Below, in pieces: positions 10,785 to 21,129 of a stretch of 43,578 nucleotides of DNA. The position numbers and the translations under genes were made by a program. The notes beneath the pieces are model-generated. The model saw nothing but the letters and a program-made list of their open reading frames with translations, had not been told where the DNA came from and made no database searches. The DNA comes from Haplomitrium mnioides (lineage: Eukaryota > Marchantiophyta > Haplomitriopsida > Calobryales), in contig JBNGIS010007861.1 in assembly GCA_049999725.1 (NCBI GenBank), positions 1 to 43,578 of the forward strand, given 5' to 3'. Numbering within the stretch: the stretch's first letter is position 1; each line of letters opens with the position of its first letter.

Positions 10785-11345
10785 TGGTGGATGAGGAGAG
10801 TTACAGAAACAAAGAAACTCAATAAAATCCATCTAGAAGCATACTTGGAGTTTCATTAGTTCTATTTGGTTAGTGATTTGTTCCATCTAAGTGGTATGAT
10901 TGAGTACAAATATGGTGAGATATTGGTGCAATATGTAGGTTCTTCCATTTTGATGTCTTTGAAATTTGGAAAAAGAGAAGCAAAAAAGATAAAGACATAC
11001 TTTGTTTTTATAAGAGAGGTTCTCTCATAATCCAACATAGCCAAAAACGTTATGTTTTCCAAAATCTATTTTCTTTTCTCTTATCTAGTGGACTAGTATA
11101 TATTAAGCCTATAAACTTTATAGTTATACCTTTGCAATATGATATTACACTAGACCTAGCTTGGTTGAAAGTCATTTAGCTACAGTTGATTGAACAAAAT
11201 CTAAAAGCATAAGTTTTTATTCAAGGTCAACAACCTTTTCTTAGATCATCCAACATTAATGGTGAAGGTTTTTACATCAACTAAATATATAGCTACTTTA
11301 GAGAAGTTGTTGCCAAAAGATACTCATGTTATTTTTATTTGAATA
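10785..11345 (+). pseudogene. Relic H: gag end and protease of family B
   Basis: Block-by-block similarity to copies B and C runs from the gag end (CAATAA at 10820-10825) through the protease leader (TTCCATCTAAGTGGTATGAT near 10885) and the protease body to the segment before RT near 11345. Many substitutions and small indels make it much older than B or C. For example, the gag stop lies 73 bases from the leader codon rather than the 95 in other copies. No LTR is visible on either side. Confidence 0.6.
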
Positions 11346-13889
11346 AAGCTAAGGAGGTGATTAAGCAAGAAAAACAACACTCAAACACAAACCAACACCA
11401 TTCGAATGTAGAATGCAAGATAGAAAGTACAAGTGGAGTATTGCTAATTGTTGCAAAAGGAGAGTAGAGTGAGATCATCGTAAAAGAAATCTATTGTCAT
11501 TGTAGAGATAATAAAACCTACAAGAAAAATGCAAAAAATGGTTGTCATTCCGCTAGAGAAAATTTGATCACTCAAGGACTAAAGGTATTTGTTAAGATGT
11601 GGTGGAGGTGTTTTGAAAAAGAAATAATAGACGACTTCGGAAAGCACAACAAAAGAAAGTCTCGAGGAGAAAAACTCAAGATTGCATCATAGGGTGTGAA
11701 GTTTAACATTAACTCAAAAATCATTTCGGAGGCGTTTCAACCCAAAAAGTTGAATGAAAAGTCAATAAGCCCAATAGAGTTCAAGAAGTATGTTGTGAAG
11801 AACGTGATGAAGGGTTATTAGCAAAAAGGGTGATAGAGTTGAGCTACAATCCATGAGCATCTTGGGGTGAGAGATGGCCTCAAGGAAGAAAGGATAGATT
11901 TGTCTATGAGAGATAAACTCAAGGAAGAAAGGATAGATTTTGTTGCTGTCATATTTGGGAAATTCCACTACTATCTTACATTGCATTAGAAGAGGAAACC
12001 AAACTACTTTGCTCCATTCATACACCACTTCTAGAAGCGCAATGCAATTTTTGCATAGGAAGAGAGGAAACTCAATGACAAACGTGAGAGGATATTGGAA
12101 ATTTTCTTTGACAATGTGCAAGTGGCAAGAACGAGTCCACCTTGACAAGAAGAGTTAATGGCACACATGTTTAACCTTAGTGATGGTCACAATGAGAGTT
12201 GAGAGGGGTCTCGAGTAGAAGTTTGGAAACAAAGAGAGAGAACCTAGACATGGGTGAAAGCCAACCAAAGATGAGGGTGAAAGAGGTAGCTTTTGTGTGG
12301 ATGACTATGAGAGAAACAACATAGAAAATGACATTGGCATGACAAAGCCATTTGAGCTCTATGACCACCATAGCTTTCCAACAAGAGTCCCAATACCTAC
12401 AACAATAAGATTAGAGTGATGTCTTCAAAGCCAAAGAAAAAGGAATGATTCAAAAAAGGAAAAAGTGAGTAATGTTACAATCACATTGGAAGGAAGAGAT
12501 TACAACACTAAGGAAAGAAGTGAAACAAGAGACAATGTTGGGAAGTACATACTTAAAGGAGATTTCCAAGTTGAAGTACAAGATAGTACTAAAGATGATG
12601 TTAGGAAGAATAATGGAAAGTAGTATGATGTTAAAAAGAGATCTACAAAAAAGGATAAAGAGTTAGAAGAGTTGTTAAGTCCACAAAATAGAAAGTGTGT
12701 GAGCACCTACAACCACATGTTAGCTTTAAGTGAATTGACATCAATAACTCAAAGAAGCAACATGATGTTAAAACCATGTCTAGAAAAGGAGAAAATGTAA
12801 CCATTTGAGGGAGTATATGTTTAGTTCAATTAGTAGACTTAAAAGTATTTATAATTTAACGTATAGGGACCAAGGAGCAAGAAGAAAATCTCTCAAAGAA
12901 GTTACTACCAAAAACGAAGCATCATTGATGAAGACTAATGAGATAGGATGTCAATAGTATATGTTAGTTGGATTTTTATTATTACAATAGTGTGTATATA
13001 CATATTGTTAGTCCAATTGAGTCTTAGGTTTCATATCACCATGAAAGCACCAATTAGTGAGTTGGATTAACGGAAAATCTAGAAAGAAAATGTTAACTTA
13101 CGAATAGAATAAAGTGTGTATATGTTGGAGAGGAGCATCGAAAGCTCCAATCTACAATTGTTTCTCAAAATAACTCTTCTTTGAAAAGAAATGGTGATCT
13201 TTTATGAGATTATGATTGAAATACTCTTCTTTGGGGTTTGGATCTTTATGTCTTTCATTGATTTTGTCTATTAGTTGAGTTGCTCTTATTGAAAGACTTA
13301 TACTAGTGCAAGACAACTAAGAGTTAATGAGAAATTTCTATGTTGTTGGTTTGTGCCGCATTCTTTCACATATTCAAGAGACTTACAATATAAAATTAAG
13401 ACCTTGTGATGCATTTTGTTTTCTATGCTTCTCATAGCTCTCTTTATTTCTACTACTACTTTTTCATGAGTATGTTAGAAATTTTTCCTTATGAGCTTGG
13501 AAGGAATGTAATATCTTGAGGATGCACTGACAAAATTGTTAAAATGAGTATGTTAACAGCTACATGATAAACTAGAAATCTAGAATGCATTTGAGTGGCC
13601 TAGAGCCTCAAGTGGTGACCATCTTGTCACGCACCTCTCCCATTTCTTAACACCGAAAGATCCAAATTCACATAGAAGAGATGACAAAGGATTATAGGGC
13701 TCTTTAATTTGACAATCCGAGAACCGTTGTTGTCACATTCACATCTTAATAGGTCTCAAATTCACTCTTGCAGGCCTTAACACTTATCAACACCCCAAGC
13801 ACGAATTTACTAACATTGTTCTCCACCCAAACATAAGGAAAAACGAAACCCACACTGAATGATCTTTGTAGCACGCCAAAATTTCTAAA
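11346..13889. other. AT-rich unassigned stretch
   Basis: There are no ORFs with recognisable domains. The longest frames (about 128 codons minus at 11762-12148, about 72 codons plus at 11940-12158) overlap a 39-base tandem duplication and lack motifs. A Lys-rich stretch at 12430-12670 reads as low-complexity protein. A purine run GAGGGAG near 12809 followed by an AT-rich stretch recalls a Copia-type tract and LTR, but no partner LTR is found. I treat this as decayed repeat DNA. Confidence 0.35.
11869..11946 (+). repeat. 39-base direct tandem duplication
   Basis: Two units start at 11869 and 11908. The shared core CTCAAGGAAGAAAGGATAGA is identical in both, so the duplication is recent relative to the decay around it. 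Confidence 0.85.
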
Positions 13890-14620
13890 TTACAATCCTA
13901 TTTCAAAACAATAAATATACTCTACCATGAAGAGAGGTAAATAAAATTTTGGCATGATATAGGATCTTCTTCTCTCCCAGGGAGCATGCAACTCTAACAA
14001 ATAAAAATTCAAAGCACTTTTCTATTGTCTAAATGTTTAATGGAGCGAGCTACTCCATCACATGAACAAGAAAAGAGTCTCATCTAATTCCCCAATAGAC
14101 TAGCAAGGATAAACAAAATACGAATTTCAATCTATTGGCCTCTAACGTATGTATAGACTTTGCGATCTTTCTCTCTATCTCTCACAACAATTCTTTCTTA
14201 TTCAGAAGTATGTCTACTAAGTCTCTACATTTGCAATACATCATAATCAAAGAAAACCCACTTTCAGTGGATAGTCCAACAGCACAAGAAACACCACGCA
14301 GCACCTCACACTTCTTGCCTCACTCACACACTCTATCTAGATAGTTTTTCCACTTGCATCGCTAGAGGTCTTGGATTTACTTTGTGAGCCTCGGAAGAGG
14401 TCTTCTTAAACTTCTACCTATGGAAGACAACCCCTCCCAACTATTGGACAACCCGCTTCACCTGAACCTTGGCAGAATCTTCCTAGGAGTTTGCAAGCAC
14501 TAATGCAACCACTCTTTCTCCTACTCCAATTGAATGCAATACTGGAAGCACTCTCCTAGTGCTCTTGAGATTGATCCCTTGTGCAAACCAAAGCAGAGAC
14601 GACGCCAAGACCCGCCCTTT

Positions 14621-14641
14621 CCCCCCCCCCCCCCCCCCCCC
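14621..14641 (+). repeat. Run of 21 C
   Basis: An uninterrupted C homopolymer (G on the element strand). In A-family LTRs the same place has only about six G (near 7325 and 35890), and in the plus-strand G unit four. This points to expansion of a short G run. Confidence 0.9.
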
Positions 14642-15059
14642 TGGCTGCCTCTTACAAAATACGAGCCAAAAGAATTCTCTTCTCCTCCAAGTATCAGTCT
14701 ACCTCCAAATGCTAGTCCACCTTCAAGAACAAGTCCAACTGAATAGTTCGAGCTTCTAAAGCCTCTTACCTAGCAAATCTCAGCACCTCTTCAGTCCACC
14801 TCCACTCTTTGATAGTCCTTCGACACAACTACACCCACTTCAAGTGAAGGGTCACTAGAGCTATCTCCCCCATAGCCCAATGCTTTCCTTTCACAAAAAA
14901 AACTAACCCTTCAAGCCTCAAAGCAAGGCAATCTATACCGTGTGCTTGTTTCCGTTGTTTCTTGCATTCCATTCAGGTCACACTAGATAAGAAAAGAACA
15001 AACTAATACAAAAGGACAATCAGACCCAAAATATTGACTCAACTCGATAGAGTGCCACC

Positions 15060-15300
15060 CTCTAGTTGTTGCGCCCGATGAGAAAATGACACAACTATAC
15101 CAAGGATAGTTAGACCGAATAGAACCAGACTCAATAGATTGGACTTGATAAAACTTGACTTGATAGATCTCAATCAATAGAAAGCCACTCGCCGCAATCT
15201 TTAATGGGGAAGTTGGACCATTGCGTCCAATGAGAAAAGCACAAAACCATATCAAAGATAGCCAAACTCAATAGATTTGACCCGACAGAGTGCCGCCCGC
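15060..15300 (-). repeat. Degenerate sub-repeats in the G LTR
   Basis: On the minus strand, a unit with 'tctattgagt', then 'tggtatagtt'-like and 'ttttctcat(t/c)gg' blocks, occurs about three times at uneven spacing. The plus-strand unit near 18850-18930 keeps one. Confidence 0.5.
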
Positions 15301-15400
15301 TAGTGGATGGTCCATCATTATCTCTCCATCATTCTCCTTGATTCAAATTGTCAAAGATGCATCTAAAAGTCTTCTTTCTACAAAGTTGGACCACAACCCC

Positions 15401-16444
15401 AATAGTCAAGAGTTAAGGACGTAGTGACCCAAATTTCCTTGGCTTTGCATTTTACCTCCACTTCACTATTCTTGCATGTACTTGCTATTCCATAGTTCTA
15501 TGCCATGTATTCTGTCCCCTTAGAATTTTCTTGACAACAACTCTCTTATGAGTTCTTTCAGAATAAATTTGGAGGGTAAGTTGACCTTCAATTGTCCTAA
15601 TTCTTGCCTCTTCGCCTCATAGACCTTGCTGATGAGTGGTTGGTTGATTACTTTTGCCTTACCGCACATCGTGACTACTATGGCATCTTTGGGATGTCTA
15701 CGTGCTCAAAAACAAAGAAGTAGCCTAGTTACACACCTAAATTTGAAAAACATTGCGCGTAGTGCTTTCAAACCAAGATGGCAAATCTACATAAAAATAG
15801 TGAGATTGTTGGCAATTCATGGTGTTGGTTGGAAGACTTTTGTGTTATGGTATACGTAAAAATGTTTGTGTAGTTTGAGAAAAGGATTTTATCACTAGTA
15901 AAATGGATTATATCATCCAAATCTGCTCTATGTTTGTTTGTAGGAGTGGTAACTAGATAAAGATCATGGAAAAGTAGACCAATATCCAAAAGAGGTCTTG
16001 TTCTTCTAGTCAACCATTTGTGTTGTGATGATTGTGATAAATTTGCTAGAAAACATTATGTCGGCTCAAAAGATATTGAGCTATTTGGCATGTGTTTATC
16101 TTCTTCATTATTTTTTCTTTTACTATATATGTATTAGTCATCTTGGATTAGTGACAATCTTTGGGTTGCCCATTTGTAGCTTATGAATCAACCAAGCTAG
16201 AAAGTAGTGACTTGATATAGTTTTGCTATAACCTTGGTGATGGGTTTTGAAAGAATCAAAGAGATGTTGAGTAGAGACAATAATTGACACCGTTTGAAGA
16301 CTTATTTAGAGAAATATCAATGAAGACATTGCTCACTTATTACCACCTCTTGTTTATTATTGAAAGTTTATAAGTGGTCATTTTTATACTATTCTTGTTG
16401 AAGTTTGATTCATGAGAAATATTTTATCAACTTGGTTGAAAGTT
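15401..16444. other. Unassigned stretch between G and F
   Basis: AT-rich, with short ORFs on both strands (77-81 codons at most) and no motifs. No LTR or retroelement domain is recognised. Confidence 0.4.
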
Positions 16445-16951
16445 GGTATAATAGTATACATATTCTATTGTGAAAATATGGAGGAGTGATGGAAGTGGTG
16501 TAAAGTCACTTTTTTGGTTTGGAAGTTGGAGCAACTTGTGAGAAGTTAAGTGACATCTCCTTCTTAAATAAAAAGAGAAGAGCTTCATTTCTCAACTCCT
16601 TACTCTAGAGTTCCTCTCAATTGGTTTGAGTTTTTGCTTGTGAACTATTTGGAAGATTACTTATTTTCATATTTGGTAGGTTTTACTCTACTATAGTTTT
16701 AATTTAAGTTCTTTAACTCATTTTGAGTTTGTCTTGAAGTTTGTTTACAATAGTATCCAAGTTAGAGTTCCTTTAAGAAATGAGCTACACAGAGTATGAA
16801 GGAACAAATTGGTCGGTGACAATTGGTTTGATTTTTTGCTTGTGTACTATTTGGAAGATTTTCTATCCTCATATTTGGTTGGTTTTACTCTACTATAGTT
16901 TAAGCTTGAGCTCTTTAACTCACTTTGAGTTTGTCTTGAAGTTCTTTTACA
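16445..16951 (+). repeat. 5' LTR of F, lengthened by a duplication
   Basis: It starts TGGTATAATAGTATACAT, similar to the TGTAATAGTAC start of B and C, and shares the 'ggagtga.ggaagtggt', TAAATA and 'agttcctctcaattggttt' blocks. It ends ...TTTTACA, followed by a degraded primer site (AGTATCAAAGTT at 16953, compare TGGTATCATAGCC in C). Confidence 0.6.
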
Positions 16952-17024
16952 ATAGTATCAAAGTTAGATTTCCTTTAAAAAATGAGCTACATGGACGATC
17001 AAGGAATTGGGCAGTGATTCCATC
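16621..17024 (+). repeat. 202-base tandem duplication across LTR end, primer site and leader
   Basis: Units start at 16621 and 16823, both with TTGGTTTGA..TTTTTGCTTGTG. Each contains the LTR end, the primer-binding site and the leader up to the ATGAGCTACA block, so F has two LTR-end/primer-site sets in a row. Confidence 0.85.
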
Positions 17025-17871
17025 AATGCAACAATAAATTGAGCTCTTTTCATACATTTTGGAAGCTCAAATACAAACAAGGGAAAAAGCACCCTTTCAG
17101 GAAGAAGGGAAACATTCTTGTTTCTCAAAGCCAAAAGCACATGACTGAAAGATGGTTATTAACAAAGCTTATAACTTCTTGTTTGATTGCAAGCAATAAT
17201 TTGAAACAACAAGCAAAAGAAAAGATGGATGGTAAATATAGTTTGCAAAAGTAAATTAGAAGAAGCTTCAAAAAGTTGGTGGAGGTATCAAATAGAGAAA
17301 TTTGGGTTTGAAGCTCTTATTGTTTCTTGGCGTGAGTTTACAACTATAGTGATTTCAAGATTCAAGGTTCTTCATACTCTAATATTAGCAAGAAATTGTC
17401 TTGAAAAATTGAACATATTTGTATAGAAGTTGTGCTACACATTTTAAGAACACAAATTTATTCTAGATAAAGAGAAAGAGAAGCACTAGATTTCTTTTTA
17501 AAAGGACTTAAGCCTCATACTAGGATTGAAGTGACATTAAGAAAGCCTCCTCAAATAGAAAAATCAATGGGTACGACTAAGTGGTATGATTCACTACGTT
17601 TTACTATATAAGTTAGGTCACTTCCTCAACTAATTCTACCAATTGTATTTGTGCCAACAAATGAGGTTGTTCTTATAGAGATTGATGTGATGTAATGGTT
17701 GACACTCATAAATGTGGAGCAAAGATGTCCACACCAAATGAGAGACATTTTTATTGTTATAAACTTGGTAGTAAGATTCCAAATTATAAATGTTTCTGAG
17801 ACTAACCTCGCTCTTTTATCCACGTTGCAATAATGAAAAAAGATAACCAAAAAAATGACCAATGTCTCTAA
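16991..17871 (+). pseudogene. F gag, broken
   Basis: It aligns with gag of B and C: a Gln-rich start, KAPFQEEG near 17085, FLFDC near 17175, WWRYQIE near 17278, GLKPHTRIEVT near 17510, and a decayed zinc-knuckle region near 17752. Stops and frame changes are frequent. The stop at 17869-17871 lines up with the gag stop of B, C and D. Confidence 0.7.
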
Positions 17872-17929
17872 AACTAGCCATTAAACTTTCAAATAGCTTC
17901 ATTAGTTCCAATGGAATTAAAAGCTTCAC

Positions 17930-18062
17930 ATGAATTCAAAGTAACTTGTTCCATTTTGACAGTGTGACTGATTATCATTCTTATAGAATGTTGGTGAATT
18001 ATAATAGTTCTAAGAATTTTGTGTCATTATGCTTTGCTAGAAGAATCAAAGATGGACCAATT
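17930..18062 (+). pseudogene. F protease start, truncated
   Basis: Aligned with the B protease leader and first active-site block (ILVDCG in B; MLVNYNSS here, so the Asp is lost). The leader codon at 17964 is exactly 95 bases from the gag stop. The frame ends at the junction with G. Confidence 0.65.
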
Positions 18063-18072
18063 TCAAGAAGGG

Positions 18073-18845
18073 AGGAGAATTCTTTCAACTTGCATTTTGT
18101 GAGAGAGAGCCAATATGGGGTCCTAGTATTGTCGTTCGTTTGTTTAAGAGATCAATCTATGGAGCACTAGGAAGGTGCTACTAGTATCGCATTCAAGTGG
18201 AATAAGGGGAGGAGTGGCCACGTTACTTCTCATGCACTACAATAAAATTCCAGTCAAGTCTTAGGTAGAGAAGATTGTACAAGAAATGGGAGGGCTGTCT
18301 TCCAAAAGTGGAAGTTAAAGAAGACCTCTTTTGAGCTTGAGGAAGTGAATCCAAGACTTCTAGCAATGGAAGTGGAAAAACTTTATATACGTGGTGTGTG
18401 AGTGGGGAAAGAAGTGTGAGATGACGCAAGATGGTTCTTAGGGGGTTGGAGTGTCAGTTGGGTGTTGACCACCTTTGATTTTAGTTGTATTATATTTGTA
18501 GAGATATAGTAGAGATACTATAAACTAGGAAAGAATTGTTGTGAGAGATAGAGAGAAAGATAGCGAAGCATGTACATACAATGAGAGACCAATAAATTCA
18601 AGTCAAATTTTGTTTTATCTTTGTTCGTGTATTGGAAAATTAGATCAAAATGATTTTTTTATTCAGGTAATGGAGTAGCTGGCTTCGTTAGCATTTTAGA
18701 CAATAGAAGAGTTCTTTGATTTCTTGGATGTTACAGTTGTAGGCTCTAAGAGAGAGGGGAAGGCCCCATATGATGCTAGAATTGTATTTACCTCTCTTCA
18801 AGGAGTGTATATCTGGTGTCTTGAAATCGGATGTGACTCTATCGG
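18073..18845 (+). repeat. G unit 1 (LTR-like, plus strand)
   Basis: It matches the minus-strand G copy from the block before its C-run to its tail (TTTACCTCTCTTCA near 18788). Its second half (18157-18600) is repeated at 18968-19410. It abuts the broken end of F. The spacing suggests a partial LTR plus following sequence rather than a full element. Confidence 0.65.
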
Positions 18846-19423
18846 GTAAGCTCTATTGGATCAATTCTATCGAGTTGAGTTCTATTAGGTATGAGTGTTT
18901 TTTTGTATGGGTTTGTCCTTTTCTTATTGCGTATGACGGTCCAACTTTCTTGTGGAAGATGGTGGCACGAGAGTGTTGCTGGTATTATATTCAAGTGGAG
19001 TAGGGAGAGGAGTAGCCGCGTTAGTGATCGCGTACTATGAAGAAGTTCTAGCCAAGGCTTAAGTGGAGTTAGTTGTCAAGCAGTTGGGAGGGTTTTTTTC
19101 TAGAGGTGGAAGTTAAAGAAAACCTCTCCTTAGCATGAGTAAGTGAGTCTAAGACTTCTAGCAATGGAAGTGGAAAAACTATCTTGATGAGGTGTGTGAG
19201 TGGGGAAAGAAGTGTGAAATGCCGCAAGGTGATTCTTGCGAGGTTGGAGTGCTAGCTAGGTGTTGACCACTTGTAATTTATGTTGTATTGTAGTTGTAGA
19301 GATTTAGTAGAGATACTCTAGAATACAAAAGAATTGTTTTAATAGATAGAAAGAAAGATAGTGAGACCTATATATACTTTTAGAGGCCAATAGATTAAAG
19401 TAACTCCACAACAAGTAGTGGGA
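18846..19423 (+). repeat. G unit 2 (LTR-like, plus strand)
   Basis: It begins with the LTR-first-half block (TCTATCGGGTAAGCTC near 18838, GGTCCAACTT near 18939) and continues with the second half, repeating unit 1. It ends at the truncated LTR of copy E. The A-like motif 'tctagaggtggaagttaaagaaa' near 19099 is also in the family A LTR (7519). Confidence 0.65.
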
Positions 19424-19667
19424 CAATGAAGCCCTTTTTTTATACAAGAAAAGAGGGTTTCATCCCTTTTTCTTCACTTACAAGTCAATTGTTATTTCAA
19501 CCCTAAATTGATCACTTATAAGTCACTTCTAATTTCAACCTTAAAACTCTAAAAGTAACATTGAAGGTAAGAAATCTTATCTCAACCCTAAAAGTGACCC
19601 TCTACCACTTTCTTCACTTCTATGTATTTTTTTATAAATAGCAAAACATCATGCTTGTACAATTACA
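19424..19667 (-). repeat. Truncated 3' LTR of E
   Basis: On the minus strand it starts TGTAATTGTACAAGC (ends at 19667) and aligns with the B and C LTRs up to the TATA-like/AGGGCTTC block. About 245 of about 380 bases remain. G unit 2 follows. Confidence 0.85.
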
Positions 19668-19689
19668 TAATCCTTTCCTTCTAATTGAT

Positions 19690-19893
19690 GGCATCCTCGT
19701 CATATATCAAATATTTGAATATCCTCTCGAGTATTCTCAAGGTTTGAATAAGGTTCTCAAGTAGCATCATGAAATGGATAGCCTTTCAAAAAACCTTTTA
19801 CTGAACTTGTGGATGTCACATTTGTTTGCTAACTCTTTTTTCCAAAATGCAGTCTACTTCAAGTTCTTCATGATCATCAAGAACAATAGCCGA
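19690..19893 (-). pseudogene. E chromodomain, broken
   Basis: The minus-strand translation shows the ILEKRV block, GYPFHDAT and the expected W codon as TGA, then NLENTRE. It aligns with the chromodomain of B. Such domains at the integrase end mark chromoviruses and can guide integration to certain chromatin. Confidence 0.7.
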
Positions 19894-19978
19894 AGGAGGA
19901 GTTTGAGCATGATTTGAAAAAGAAGATAGACTATGAGAAAAAGATTGAGTTAAGAGACATGGAACATATGATGAATCT

Positions 19979-20717
19979 TCATATGAAGAGGGAGACCAAG
20001 TTTATGAGCAATGTGAGAAATAACTTGAGAAATAGAGAAAGTACCAATCCAAGTAGAAGATTATTACGAACTTGAATATTTAAAGACCATAGGAGATTGT
20101 GAGTAGACAACATAACTTGGTCATCTAAAACATAAGAGCAATCATGCCGACGGGTATTGGCATATTTTTTGCCAATTTTGAGCAATAGTAAAATGGTTGA
20201 GAGCAGCTTGCAAAGAAGAAAATAAACGAGACAAAAAAGTAGAAATACTTGGAACATTTGAAGAAGAATGAGAAAGAAAACCATTGGGAAGAAGAGGATA
20301 TTAATAAGAATTAAGAATGAAAGAAGAACCTAGCTTTGTTTTGTTGACAAATTTTATAAAAACAAACAAAACTAGGAACATCTCGAGCCAAGTTAGGCCA
20401 CCACCAAGTCTGCTTAGCAACTATATAGTTTTATCTACTCCAAGATGCCCAAGGATGGGAATGTTTTGCGTTTTTTGTAAATTAGTCATTCAAAACATAT
20501 TATCTTGTGGAAAATATATTTGATTGATAGCTTTAGTAGAGAATGCTATCTCAAATGGAAAAAGAATGATAGTCATTATCTTTGATGGCCAGCCATGCTC
20601 GAACAACATCTCAAATGGAACTAGAATAATACTCATTATCTTTGATGACCAATCATGCCCGAACAAGACTAAAAACAACAACTTCTTGTAGTTTTTGATA
20701 ATAACTCCCACTAGTTG
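19979..20717 (-). pseudogene. E integrase remnant lacking the catalytic core
   Basis: From 20717 downward come the linker, then the zinc-finger region (GHLGVDKT near 20440), then a jump at about 20330 directly into the C-terminal part (SLNIQVRN near 20075). All three catalytic acids are gone. A 60-base in-frame duplication lies in the linker. Confidence 0.78.
20548..20667 (-). repeat. 60-base tandem duplication in E
   Basis: Units at 20548-20607 and 20608-20667 differ at a few bases. Copies B and C have a single unit. Sixty bases equal 20 codons, so the frame is kept. Confidence 0.85.
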
Positions 20718-21097
20718 TGTAATAGTACAAGCATAAGGTTGTGCTATTTATAAGAAAATAGAGAGGAGTGAAGGATATGGTAGTAAGTCACTTTTAGGGT
20801 TCAAATTAGATGACTTGCCTTTGAAGTCACTTTTGGTAGAGAGTCACTTTTAGGGCTAAAATTGACTTGTAAGTGAAGTAAGAGGGATGAAACCCTCTTC
20901 TCTTTTTTTAAATAGAAGGGCTTCTTATCCCCAATTCTTATTCTGGAGTTCCTCCCGATTTGGTTTAGTTCTTTGGTTGCTTGGCTTTGGCTAGCACTCT
21001 TGGCTTTGGTTTTCTTATTGGTCTTGAGTTGTGTAACTATTTTAGAGTTATCTTGAAGTGTTACTTATTTGGAAGTGAGCCTTTGAGTTCTTTTACA
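20718..21097 (+). repeat. 5' LTR of B (380 bp)
   Basis: It starts TGTAATAGTACAAGCATAAGG and ends ...TTCTTTTACA, giving the usual TG...CA ends. The TATA box seen in C and in the B 3' LTR (TATAAATAG) is TTTAAATAG here, at 20907-20915. Several copies of GTCACTTTT(A/G)G lie upstream of it and may be enhancer-like. Confidence 0.9.
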
Positions 21098-21098
21098 T

Positions 21099-21112
21099 TG
21101 GTTTGAGATCCA
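21099..21112 (+). other. Primer-binding site of B (degraded)
   Basis: TGGTTTGAGATCC stands where C has TGGTATCATAGCC. The latter resembles the plant initiator tRNA-Met type site (TGGTATCAGAGC), so B carries a mutated form. Confidence 0.7.
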
Positions 21113-21129
21113 TGGTTTTTTTCTGTGGA

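Larger units (their letters stand above)
13890..15400 (-). repeat. G: LTR related to family A, inverted
   Basis: Read on the minus strand, this follows the family A LTR block by block: AACTTCCCC block (15200), 'ggtggactagcattt' block (about 14715), the G-run block (14621-14641), 'gagtggttgcattagtgc' (about 14500), 'gtagaagttt...cctcttcc' (about 14400) and the short 'ggaagt...aaaaact' block. Identity is moderate, clearly lower than among the A LTRs. It also matches the plus-strand units at 18073-19423 beyond the LTR-like part, to about 13890. No coding sequence is attached, so it may be a solo or partial LTR. Boundaries are approximate. Confidence 0.65.
16445..18070 (+). mobile_element. Copy F: diverged 5' part of a family B element
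   Basis: It holds an LTR-like segment, a primer-binding-site-like sequence, gag and the start of protease, then stops abruptly at about 18062-18073 where the first G unit begins. Everything 3' of early protease (RT to 3' LTR) is missing. It is more diverged from B and C than those are from each other, but keeps some codons that B and C lost, for example TGG TGG near 17277 and TGG at 17582. Confidence 0.75.
19424..20717 (-). mobile_element. Copy E: 3' half of a family B element, inverted
   Basis: On the minus strand it runs from the RNase H-integrase linker (20717) through the integrase zinc finger, integrase C-terminus and chromodomain to a truncated 3' LTR. Relative to B, about 490 bases covering the integrase core are missing at about 20330. 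It starts exactly where the 5' LTR of B begins, and its missing 5' half has the right orientation and content to be copy D at 25769-27140. Confidence 0.82.

Noticed and set aside
11762-12148. 128-codon ORF on the minus strand
   Set aside because: No motif, odd composition, and it spans a tandem duplication in decayed sequence; likely a chance frame.
12809-13400. Possible Copia-type purine tract and LTR
   Set aside because: GAGGGAG followed by an AT-rich stretch is suggestive, but there is no second LTR, no primer site and no Copia domain upstream.
18073-19423. G units as the two LTRs of one short element
   Set aside because: Only about 350 bases separate the repeated halves, and those bases are themselves LTR-like, so tandem partial units fit better.
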